From Bacteroidales bacterium (GTDB taxonomy: Bacteria > Bacteroidota > Bacteroidia > Bacteroidales > Muribaculaceae), in NCBI GenBank assembly GCA_004553095.1, contig SFMJ01000098.1, positions 1-6,432 of the forward strand: a stretch of 6,432 bases of DNA, in the 5' to 3' direction. The notes beneath the pieces were generated by a model, which saw nothing but the letters and a program-made list of their open reading frames with translations, had not been told where the DNA came from and made no database searches. A program made the position numbers and the translations under genes. Positions 1 to 6,417 of this stretch are shown here, piece by piece (positions within the stretch are counted from its first letter, which is position 1; each line of letters opens with the position of its first letter).

Positions 1-2216
1 GACACCGGCGTCTCATCCGACAGCCCCACCACATCCTTATAATAGAATTTCATCGGACAGGAACAATAATCCATCAGCGCCGAGGCCGAGAGATTCGCAC
101 CACTACCCTTCTCCTTAAAACGTTCAAGGCGCTTCATCACATTCTCATTCTTCACCACGTCATCGGAATTGAGATTCCGATGGGAAGTATTGAATACGTA
201 GTTTTTATGCAGAGAAATTCCCCGGGCATAGAGCAAATCGAGTTGGAGCAAGAAGCGGCTTTTGCCGCCGGATCTCATGCCATCGCCGACACGCGCATCA
301 TAGATCAGTGTCACATCCTCAGCGCGCGAGATAAGTCGATAGAAATAATAAGCATACAACTCCTCGGCGCGCGATGAGAGGGGCAGACCATATCCTCGGC
401 GCAACGTCTCGGGGATAAATGTGCGGCGACTCGATGCGCGTGGCATCACCTTATCGTTCATCGAGAGGATGATCAGATGCTTAAAGTCGAGAGCACGCGT
501 CTCGAGGAGTCCCATGATCTGGAGGCCCTTGAGCGGTTCTCCCTCGAAGTTGATTTTCTCTCCGGCCAGAAGCCTATCGATCATATAGAACACATTGTCG
601 GGATGTATCGGCACCTGATATTGATGCACACACTGACGCAGGCGGTTCAGCGCCATGCGATAACGTTCTATCTGCAAGCGCTCGATGTTGGCATTGACCA
701 CGGCAAGGCCGGCATTCGACCTGCCGAGAGAATCATAGATCAGCGTCAAAGCATTGTCGATATAGTCTGCCACTTCGTCGACCGATGCCATCTCCGGGAG
801 AGGCCCGAAGAGAGTGGTAAGTTGCTCGTCATACTCCAGGATCTCGTCATTGGTGACGAAACGAAGGTGGCGCTCGGCGATGTTGCTATTGATCCGATTG
901 GCGGCATCGCTGCCGATCACCGACTGCACCAATGGGTGGGTGATCAGCACGCTAAGGTCGTCGAAATAATATCCGAGCCTTCCCCCCTTCAGTTTCCGAC
1001 GACGGGCATGGAGGCGTCGCAAGTGATAGATGAACGAGGCTACGGAGGTATATCTCATCGAATAGCCCATGGTGAGGTTGACACTCTCCAGCTCCTCGGG
1101 GAGTGAATATAGCAGGGGCATTAAGAGCGACTCATCGGGCACTACCACAGCGACATTGGCGGCATCGATCACCTGATGATCCACCTTATCCATCCACTCC
1201 CGGATGGTGAGGGCTGCTATCTTGGTCTGCGCCACATTCGAGGGGGATGCGGCGATGGTCATCAACTCCGGCATCTCCGACACGCCACTCTGTTCGATGA
1301 ACTCTCTCCCCCACTTCGGCATGGGGAAATGCCTTATGTTGCGTTGCAAACTGATGGTGGCGGGATTGGATACTTCCGAATCGGGTGAGAGGATCGGCCC
1401 GGTGGCATCCCAGAAGAAATCAGCCATCGGCATGCCCTCTTCATCGGTCATACCCTTGAGGAGCTCGAAGATTCGCGCCTCGGTGGTGGAAAGCATATTA
1501 AAGCCCACCACCACAACATGCTTCCAGGGGAGAGCAGTCATGCCCTCGGCCTCTATGCGTTCTTGCGCCTCGCGGAATATAGTGCCCTGAAGGGCGAGAG
1601 AATCCTTCTCAAGGTCCTTCTTAAGTCCTGTATATAACTCAGGCAGCAACTCCCAGAGCTCGATGAATCTGCGCTTCACCTCCGACTCCTCTCCTTGGCG
1701 TGTATGTCGCCAGAACGACTTCACGTCATCCACCTGTGGATAATAGCCAAAATAGCGTTCGATCACCTCCTTCTGCTCATCGGTGAGATAATTCGCCTCA
1801 ATATCACGGAAATCCCGGACATTGCTGAAAAGGTCGGCAGCCGACACATCGAATTGATCGATCTCGCTGAAATCATGGACCAGGATCTCACCCCAAGGGG
1901 CAAAGTGATCGAAATCAGCAGTAAGAGACTTGCCGGCAGATGAGTCGGCGGAAATCAGATCGGCATATATCTTATAGAGGCGGAAGAGGGAGTCAAGACG
2001 TGTGGCCGGACGCCGCCCGCTGATAGTCGACATAAACTCAGCCACATCCATCACATCGGGGGCGAGAAGCACTCGATCACCCAGATTCTCCGCCATGCTC
2101 TTCAAGAAGAAAGAGGTGCTTCGCTTATTGGGGAAGAGAAAACAATATTGCGACATATCGTCATAATGCGACAGACATGCCTGTGCCACAGCCTCAAGGA
2201 AGGTTAAAGATGCCAT
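1..2216 (-). CDS. AddB-like PD-(D/E)XK nuclease family protein (3' end cut by window edge)
   Basis: The minus-strand frame from the ATG at 2216 is open for 738 codons and leaves the window without a stop; I checked each triplet. The only codons between this ATG and the upstream in-frame stop (near 2256) include no other usual start. The N-terminus carries FPNKRS (residues 28-33), which in this Bacteroidota family sits near the start; no GxxGxGK P-loop is seen. A helicase-like core motif, GLQIMGLLETRALDF (564-578), is followed by LSMNDKVMPR (584-593) and FIPETLRRGYGLP. The last visible stretch, LSASALMDYCSCPMKFYY, is the typical opening of the PDDEXK_1 nuclease domain; C720, before Pro, matches the first iron-sulphur cysteine of AddB. 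The catalytic Asp, Glu/Asp and Lys lie beyond the edge. AddB-like proteins work with an AddA helicase-nuclease to resect double-strand breaks for RecA. By family habit, addA could lie just left of the window (inference). Full-length relatives run to roughly 950-1000 residues. Confidence 0.9.
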   Translation of the reverse strand, partial: MASLTFLEAVAQACLSHYDDMSQYCFLFPNKRSTSFFLKSMAENLGDRVLLAPDVMDVAEFMSTISGRRPATRLDSLFRLYKIYADLISADSSAGKSLTADFDHFAPWGEILVHDFSEIDQFDVSAADLFSNVRDFRDIEANYLTDEQKEVIERYFGYYPQVDDVKSFWRHTRQGEESEVKRRFIELWELLPELYTGLKKDLEKDSLALQGTIFREAQERIEAEGMTALPWKHVVVVGFNMLSTTEARIFELLKGMTDEEGMPMADFFWDATGPILSPDSEVSNPATISLQRNIRHFPMPKWGREFIEQSGVSEMPELMTIAASPSNVAQTKIAALTIREWMDKVDHQVIDAANVAVVVPDESLLMPLLYSLPEELESVNLTMGYSMRYTSVASFIYHLRRLHARRRKLKGGRLGYYFDDLSVLITHPLVQSVIGSDAANRINSNIAERHLRFVTNDEILEYDEQLTTLFGPLPEMASVDEVADYIDNALTLIYDSLGRSNAGLAVVNANIERLQIERYRMALNRLRQCVHQYQVPIHPDNVFYMIDRLLAGEKINFEGEPLKGLQIMGLLETRALDFKHLIILSMNDKVMPRASSRRTFIPETLRRGYGLPLSSRAEELYAYYFYRLISRAEDVTLIYDARVGDGMRSGGKSRFLLQLDLLYARGISLHKNYVFNTSHRNLNSDDVVKNENVMKRLERFKEKGSGANLSASALMDYCSCPMKFYYKDVVGLSDETPV

Positions 2217-2252
2217 AATTCTACAATCGTGCTCTAAGAAAATGAAAAATAA

Positions 2253-2283
2253 TTGCTAAAATAGGTAAAAAAAAGTATCTTTG
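2253..2283 (+). promoter_or_regulatory. Bacteroidota-type promoter for the delta-prime gene
   Basis: TATCTTTG at 2276-2283 matches the -7 consensus TAnnTTTG exactly. A TTG at 2253-2255 stands 20 bp upstream, the expected place for the -33 element. Transcription would start near 2290. The surrounding DNA is AT-rich with an eight-A run between the elements. It is the only strong match I found between the two divergent genes. It could also serve the two sugar-nucleotide genes downstream by read-through. Confidence 0.7.
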
Positions 2284-2286
2284 CAA
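2256..2286 (-). promoter_or_regulatory. Probable promoter for the AddB-like gene
   Basis: On the minus strand TTG (2286-2284) is followed, after exactly 20 bp, by TATTTTAG (2263-2256). This is one base away from the -7 consensus TAnnTTTG. Transcription would start near 2249, giving a leader of about 33 nt to the ATG at 2216. It lies over almost the same bases as the plus-strand promoter. The imperfect -7 box makes this weaker evidence than its partner. Confidence 0.4.
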
Positions 2287-2325
2287 TTAAATTTTTCGTT
2301 ATATTTATAGAGTGATGAAATTTAT

Positions 2326-2344
2326 GGGAGGATACCCCCTTTTT
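2326..2344 (+). terminator. Weak terminator-like hairpin in the delta-prime leader
   Basis: GGGAGG, a three-base loop ATA, then CCCCC and five Ts. The arms can form five G-C pairs with one bulged A, directly followed by the T run and CTC. It would lie about 35-55 nt after the predicted transcript start, where an attenuator could act. The stem is short. If the gene starts at 2315 or 2324 instead of 2414, this stretch is coding, so the call is tentative. Confidence 0.25.
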
Positions 2345-2413
2345 CTCGCTCAAAATAATCGGGACAAATCGCAAGAAAGTCTCTACAGGACTCAACCAAA
2401 CGACAGAACGACA

Positions 2414-3547
2414 GTGAAATTCAGTGACATTCCGGGACATAATCAGATCAAGAAAGATCTACACACGCTGGTAGACACGGGGCATGTGCCACATGCCTTG
2501 ATGTTGTCGGGGCCGGCAGGCACGGGCAAGTTGATGTTGGCTCGCGCCTACGCTCAGTATCTACATTGCGAATCGCCCGAAGGGGGTGAGCCCTGCGGCA
2601 AGTGTCGCAACTGCCGATTGCATCAGGAGCTGAATCATCCCGACTTGCACTTCGTTTTCCCGATCGTCAAGAGCGAGAAATTGAAATATCTGGTCTCTGC
2701 CGACCGGATCGAGCCCTGGCGCCGGATGATCACCGACTATCCTACGATGCCGGAAGAGAAATGGCTCGAGCTTCTCGAGGCGGGCAATTCGCAGATCAGC
2801 ATCTTCGTCAACGAATCGGAAGATATCGTCTATGCCGACTCCTTTCCTCCATATACCTCTCGCTACAAGATTTTCTTGATATGGCAGCCGGAGAAGATGC
2901 GTATCGAGGCAGCCAACAAGCTACTGAAGGTGCTGGAAGAGCCCTCGGAGGGCACCATCTTCATCTTGGTGAGCGACAATGAGTTGCAGGTGCTTCCGAC
3001 GATCTTCTCGCGTGTGCAGCGATTCAAGGTGGGTCGTCTCTCGGATCAAGAGATCGGGGAATATCTTGCCGCCAAATTCAGGCTCTCGCCCGAGGATGCC
3101 GCACGCTATGCTCCTCTCTGCAATGGCAGCCTGATTGCCGCCGATGAGTATGGCGACAATGATGGCGAGAACGAGCAATTCCTGGTGCTCTATCAGGAGG
3201 TGATGCGAATGGCATACGCCAAGAAGGTGGCTAAACTCAAGGATATCGCAGAGCAGGTGGCAGGCTTCGGCCGCGAGAAGATCAGACGCTTCCTGAGCTA
3301 TATATCGCGTATGGTGCGCGAGAATTTCATCTACAATATGAAGATAGCCTCGCTCACCGCCATGACTCCCGAAGAGGAGAATTTCTCACAGCGCTTCTCT
3401 CCATTCATCAATTATCATAACGTCGAAGACTTCGCCGCCGAGACCGACCGGGCTCGCCGCGATGTGGAGCGCAATGCCAATTCGCGCCTTGTGCTCTTCG
3501 ATTATTTCCTGTATTGCATCATCTTGCTACATCGCAAAGCAACTTGA
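2414..3547 (+). CDS. holB: DNA polymerase III subunit delta-prime (clamp loader)
   Basis: This is the delta-prime-type AAA+ subunit of the clamp loader, which helps open the sliding clamp and place it on primed DNA at the replication fork. The GTG at 2414 gives a 377-residue protein opening with MKFSDIPGHNQIK, the usual N-terminus of the family. Visible motifs are the P-loop GPAGTGK (33-39), zinc-binding cysteines C52, C61, C64 and C67, and a degenerate Walker B, IFLIWQPEKM (153-162), where WQPE replaces the usual DE-type acids. ANKLLKVLEEP (167-177) follows, then SRVQRF (199-204), an SRC motif with Val for Cys but the arginine kept. The missing Walker B acids and the altered SRC favour delta-prime over the tau/gamma subunit DnaX. 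The residues between the zinc knuckle and Walker B form the longer insert typical of Bacteroidota. The same frame is open upstream to GTG 2312, with ATGs at 2315 and 2324, so an extended N-terminus of up to 34 residues cannot be excluded; it does not resemble the family. It is divergent from the AddB-like gene. Confidence 0.9.
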   Translation: MKFSDIPGHNQIKKDLHTLVDTGHVPHALMLSGPAGTGKLMLARAYAQYLHCESPEGGEPCGKCRNCRLHQELNHPDLHFVFPIVKSEKLKYLVSADRIEPWRRMITDYPTMPEEKWLELLEAGNSQISIFVNESEDIVYADSFPPYTSRYKIFLIWQPEKMRIEAANKLLKVLEEPSEGTIFILVSDNELQVLPTIFSRVQRFKVGRLSDQEIGEYLAAKFRLSPEDAARYAPLCNGSLIAADEYGDNDGENEQFLVLYQEVMRMAYAKKVAKLKDIAEQVAGFGREKIRRFLSYISRMVRENFIYNMKIASLTAMTPEEENFSQRFSPFINYHNVEDFAAETDRARRDVERNANSRLVLFDYFLYCIILLHRKAT

Positions 3548-3610
3548 TCGACAATCCTTACAAAACTGAATATCAAACCATTAACAATCCATTTATAATA
3601 TAAAAAAACG

Positions 3611-4513
3611 ATGAAACCTACGCTATTTATTCTGGCTGCCGGCATGGGTAGCCGATATGGAGGTCTGAAGCAACTCGATGGGCTGGGACCTTCAGGAGAG
3701 ACCATTATGGACTATTCGGTCTACGACGCACTTAGAGCCGGCTTTGGCAAAATCGTGTTTGTGATCCGCCATGATTTTGAGCAGGAATTTCGCGAGAAGA
3801 TTATCTCGCGCTATGAGGGACATGTGCCGGTGGAGGTAGTGTTCCAAGATCTCAACAATCTGCCGGAGGGATTCACCGCCCCCGAAGGGCGCACCAAGCC
3901 ATGGGGCACGGGGCATGCCGTGCTGATGGGCAAGGATGTGATCCATGAGCCTTTCGCCGTGATCAATGCCGACGACTATTATGGCGCTGACTCTTTCCGT
4001 GTGCTCGCCGATTTCCTCACCTCGGTGGCCGGCAAGAGCAATACTTACGGCATGGTAGGTTTCAATATCAGCAATACACTGAGTGAGAATGGCGGTGTGT
4101 CGCGCGGATATTGCAAGGTCGATGAGCAGGGCTATCTCACCGACGTCACCGAGTGCCATGGCATCGAGCGCAAGGATGGCAAACTGATACATGTTCTTGC
4201 CGACGGATCGGTGGCTGATTTCCCCGAAAATGCCAGCGTGTCGATGAACATGTGGGGCTTCACTCCCGACTATTTCCAATATAGCGAAGAGGCTTTCGTC
4301 GAGTTCCTCAAGGTGAATGGCAAGGAGTTGAAGTCGGAGTTCTATATCCCGAGCGTGGTCAATAATCTGATCAAGCAGGGCAAGATCTCGCTGAAGGTGG
4401 AGAAGACCGCTTCTCGCTGGTTTGGCGTGACTTACGCCGCCGACCGTGCTGCCACCGTGGCTGAGTTCAAGCGTCTGGTGGATGAGGGTGTCTATCCCTC
4501 ACCTCTCTTCTAA
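3611..4513 (+). CDS. Sugar-phosphate nucleotidyltransferase family protein
   Basis: A 300-residue cytoplasmic protein with the nucleotidyltransferase (GT-A-like) fold, expected to join a sugar 1-phosphate to an NTP with release of pyrophosphate. The N-terminal nucleotide loop is LAAGMGSRYGGLKQ (8-21), with the Lys displaced compared with the RmlA/GalU pattern. Further signatures are PWGTGHAVL (97-105), the active-site INADDYYG (118-125, D121 the likely metal ligand), GGVSRGYC (161-168), SEFYIPSVVN (242-251) and SRWFGVTYAADR (268-279). It lacks the PKEM-type motif of canonical GalU, so UDP-glucose pyrophosphorylase activity is not shown by sequence; the substrate is unknown. The galE gene follows 58 bp downstream on the same strand, suggesting a UDP-sugar or surface-glycan role (inference). 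The ATG follows an A-rich stretch. The 63-bp gap upstream shows no clear promoter or terminator, so read-through from the delta-prime gene is likely. Confidence 0.88.
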   Translation: MKPTLFILAAGMGSRYGGLKQLDGLGPSGETIMDYSVYDALRAGFGKIVFVIRHDFEQEFREKIISRYEGHVPVEVVFQDLNNLPEGFTAPEGRTKPWGTGHAVLMGKDVIHEPFAVINADDYYGADSFRVLADFLTSVAGKSNTYGMVGFNISNTLSENGGVSRGYCKVDEQGYLTDVTECHGIERKDGKLIHVLADGSVADFPENASVSMNMWGFTPDYFQYSEEAFVEFLKVNGKELKSEFYIPSVVNNLIKQGKISLKVEKTASRWFGVTYAADRAATVAEFKRLVDEGVYPSPLF

Positions 4514-4528
4514 GAGCGGACTCCCGGA

Positions 4529-4548
4529 GAGCGCGTTCCTTAAATTTT
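4529..4548 (+). repeat. 20-bp direct repeat, copy 1 (upstream of galE)
   Basis: This 20-base stretch, beginning GAGCGCGTTCC and ending in AAATTTT, recurs identically in the same orientation at 5686-5705. It starts 15 bp after the stop of the nucleotidyltransferase gene and ends 23 bp before the galE ATG. Identity stops at 4528 on the left and 4549 on the right. By rough arithmetic a 20-mer repeat in a window this size is very unlikely by chance, about 1 in 50,000 with equal base use. Confidence 0.85.
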
Positions 4549-4571
4549 ATTAACGATCAAACAAATCAGGA

Positions 4572-5603
4572 ATGAAAGAGAAAATATTGGTGACCGGAGG
4601 CACCGGCTATATCGGATCGCATACCACGGTCGAACTCTTGGCCGCAGGCTATGACGTGGTGATCATCGACAATCTATCGAACTCCAATATCGGAGTGCTC
4701 GACGGCATCGAGGCTATAGCGGGACAACGTCCCGAGTTCGTGGAGGGTGACTGCACGGATATCGAGACGCTCCATCGTCTCTTCAAGGAGCACCCCGGCA
4801 TCACTGGCATCATCAACTTTGCCGCCTCCAAGGCTGTAGGCGAGTCTATCCATAAACCCCTACTCTATTATCGCAATAACCTTATGTCGGTGTGCAACCT
4901 CTTGGAGCTAATGCCGCAATATGGCGTCAAGGGGTTCGTATTCTCGTCGAGTTGCACCGTCTATGGCGAGCCTGACAAGAATCCTATCGATGAGACAGCC
5001 CCCATCAAGCCTGCCACTTCTCCCTACGGCAACACCAAGCAGATCGCCGAGGAGATCATCAGCGACTATGTACACTCCGGAGCGCCGATCAAGAGCATCT
5101 TGCTGAGATATTTCAACCCGATCGGAGCGCATCCGACGGCGCTAATCGGCGAATTGCCGGTAGGTGTGCCGCAGAATCTGGTGCCCTATCTCACGCAGAC
5201 TGCTGCCGGCATCCGTCAGGAGCTCACCGTCTTTGGCGACGATTACAACACACCCGACGGCTCTTGCATCCGCGACTATATCGATGTCAATGACTTGGCC
5301 AAAGCGCATGTAGTGGCGATGGATCGCATCTTGCACCGTCCCGACACTGATAGCGTCGAGGTCTTCAACCTCGGCACAGGTCGCGGCCTCTCGGTGCTCG
5401 AACTCATCCGCGCCTTCGAGGCAGCCACCGGAGTGAAAGTGCCCCACAAGATCGGGCCTCGTCGCGAAGGAGACATCGAGAAGATATGGGCAGATCCTGC
5501 CAAGGCCAACAACGTATTAGGCTGGAAAGCGGAAGCTCCAATCGAAGACACCATGCGCCACGCCTGGGCATGGCAATGCCACCTGAAAGAGACCAACGCC
5601 TAA
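4572..5603 (+). CDS. galE: UDP-glucose 4-epimerase GalE
   Basis: Cytoplasmic, NAD-dependent short-chain dehydrogenase/reductase enzyme that interconverts UDP-glucose and UDP-galactose, in the Leloir pathway and in making galactose for surface glycans. The 343 residues match the usual length. Seen in order: the Rossmann NAD loop GGTGYIGSH (9-17), D33-N34 at the end of strand 2, GDCTD (59-63) for the adenine, KAVGES (87-92), SSSCTVYG (125-132) with catalytic S127, SPYGNTK (150-156) with catalytic Y152 and K156, RYFNPIGAHPTALIGE (179-194) and RREGDIEKIWADP (297-309). The residue aligned to the E. coli Tyr299 / human Cys307 substrate gate is I305, so activity on UDP-GlcNAc as well as UDP-Glc is open. 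AGGA lies directly against the ATG; the leader is A-rich. The gene follows the nucleotidyltransferase by 58 bp and ends at a strong terminator. A 20-bp direct repeat flanks it on both sides. Confidence 0.96.
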   Translation: MKEKILVTGGTGYIGSHTTVELLAAGYDVVIIDNLSNSNIGVLDGIEAIAGQRPEFVEGDCTDIETLHRLFKEHPGITGIINFAASKAVGESIHKPLLYYRNNLMSVCNLLELMPQYGVKGFVFSSSCTVYGEPDKNPIDETAPIKPATSPYGNTKQIAEEIISDYVHSGAPIKSILLRYFNPIGAHPTALIGELPVGVPQNLVPYLTQTAAGIRQELTVFGDDYNTPDGSCIRDYIDVNDLAKAHVVAMDRILHRPDTDSVEVFNLGTGRGLSVLELIRAFEAATGVKVPHKIGPRREGDIEKIWADPAKANNVLGWKAEAPIEDTMRHAWAWQCHLKETNA

Positions 5604-5631
5604 TCCCCTAAACCATCAAGAATTAGCAAGA

Positions 5632-5665
5632 GGCTGTCTAACAATCAAAGTTAGGCAGTCTTTTT
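5632..5665 (+). terminator. Rho-independent terminator after galE
   Basis: An 11-bp stem (GGCTGTCTAAC, 5632-5642, with GTTAGGCAGTC, 5650-5660) includes two G-U wobbles and no mismatch. The loop is the 7-base AATCAAA, and TTTTTG follows at 5661. It begins 28 bp after the galE stop and should end the plus-strand run. Read from the minus strand the same stem is followed by TCTTG and not a T run, so it would stop the converging gene less well. Confidence 0.9.
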
Positions 5666-5685
5666 GATTATATTTCGATCCTTTG

Positions 5686-5705
5686 GAGCGCGTTCCTTAA
5701 ATTTT
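5686..5705 (+). repeat. 20-bp direct repeat, copy 2 (downstream of galE terminator)
   Basis: Identical to 4529-4548 and in the same orientation, 1157 bp further on. It lies between the galE terminator and the end of the converging minus-strand gene, 13 bp from that gene's stop codon. In this copy the preceding G makes GGAGCGCGTTCC (5685-5696), a near-palindrome that the first copy lacks. No gene starts after it on the plus strand, so a promoter role here is unlikely. Confidence 0.85.
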
Positions 5706-5718
5706 GTTTTGGTGGGTG

Positions 5719-6417
5719 TTATTGGACTTGGATGCGTTGAGAAGTGGTGCCTTGGACGCTCCAGACGCCGAGACCTCCCCGGATGTTGCCTCTTACTGAA
5801 TGCGCGGAGTTCAGAAACTGTGATGCTCCGAACATCATCGCATTGTCATACGACTTCCAGAACTCATATACCTCTTCGGTGACCCTACATAAGGTTATCT
5901 CAAGATTATCCCCTACCCTGAGCTGAGGCACAAAGGAATTACCATCCAATTTGTTCTTCGGATTGAAGAGTGGGATGCTGATGGTTTTACCCGGTTCTTC
6001 CGCCTTGTATACTCCCATCATCGTGGGGAGCGGACGACTGCGCTCGTCGACATTGCCCATCGTGACATAATAATATGCCGGTGTATCTTCCGGACTGATA
6101 AATATCAGTTCGCCGCTCCGGAGCGTGTCATTACCCTCAATCGGCGAGAATGTAATCGACTGAATAGGTGTGGGTGGCAACATCCGACACTCCGCGCTGG
6201 CGTACAAATCTTCATACTCCGCCACAATCCGATAGGTCTTGCCTACTTCCCCCTTCATCTTGTTGGTGATATATCTATATGGAGGCATATATTCAAACTC
6301 CGGGTCCCCTGTGAGTATCACCTCATTCTCTCCATCCGAGATTGTAACCTTGCCCGGTATGATGCCCTTGAACTGCAACCGTCGCATGAATGAGCTGATG
6401 GTAGAAAACTCCCGCAA
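5719..6417 (-). CDS. DUF4249-like protein, N-terminally truncated or frameshifted (possible pseudogene)
   Basis: The open frame gives 232 residues from a TTG at 6417; the first in-frame ATG is at 6387 (222 residues). It ends GNIRGGLGVWSVQG (210-223), which resembles the C-terminal signature of DUF4249 proteins, Bacteroidota envelope lipoproteins often encoded beside TonB-dependent receptors. KVTISDGENEVIL (about 23-35) and GKTYRIVAEYEDLYASAECRMLP (about 59-81) fit the N-terminal beta-sandwich part of that family. Their function is not established. No signal peptide or lipobox cysteine is present, and family members usually have some 40-100 more N-terminal residues. An in-frame TAA at 6423-6421 blocks extension. 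Another frame just upstream reads HQDKP, so a lost base near 6419-6421 would join QDKP to LREFSTISS. Either the gene is broken or a frameshift or sequencing error sits at the edge. The family call rests on recall of motifs, so it is moderate. It converges on galE. Confidence 0.6.
   Translation of the reverse strand: MREFSTISSFMRRLQFKGIIPGKVTISDGENEVILTGDPEFEYMPPYRYITNKMKGEVGKTYRIVAEYEDLYASAECRMLPPTPIQSITFSPIEGNDTLRSGELIFISPEDTPAYYYVTMGNVDERSRPLPTMMGVYKAEEPGKTISIPLFNPKNKLDGNSFVPQLRVGDNLEITLCRVTEEVYEFWKSYDNAMMFGASQFLNSAHSVRGNIRGGLGVWSVQGTTSQRIQVQ

Noticed and set aside
180..1943. Several plus-strand open frames (180-377, 477-1106, 1176-1388, 1204-1590, 1695-1943)
   Set aside because: All lie antisense to the continuous minus-strand AddB-like frame, whose protein shows family motifs end to end; the plus-strand translations show none.
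2234..2440. Minus-strand open frame across the divergent spacer
   Set aside because: It covers the predicted promoters and leader and overlaps the start of the delta-prime gene; no recognisable motif.
2602..3178. Out-of-frame plus (2602-2982) and minus (2921-3178) open frames inside the delta-prime gene
   Set aside because: Shadows of a gene with clear clamp-loader motifs in the main frame.
3548..3610. Possible promoter or terminator between the delta-prime and nucleotidyltransferase genes
   Set aside because: AT-rich, but no TAnnTTTG box with a spaced TTG and no convincing hairpin with a T run.
3692..4279. 195-codon minus-strand open frame opposite the nucleotidyltransferase
   Set aside because: Long, but a mirror of a well-supported gene and rich in His/Ile/Ala, as antisense frames in such DNA often are.
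4514..4548. CTCCCGGAG followed by a T-rich stretch as a terminator after the nucleotidyltransferase
   Set aside because: The hairpin would have only three or four pairs with a tiny loop, and the T run is distant; too weak to call.
4649..5596. Open frames on both strands inside galE
   Set aside because: GalE motifs run continuously through the main frame, so these are shadows.
5664..5926. Plus-strand open frames opposite the DUF4249-like gene
   Set aside because: They overlap the galE terminator tail, the repeat or the antisense of a family-like protein, and have no motif.
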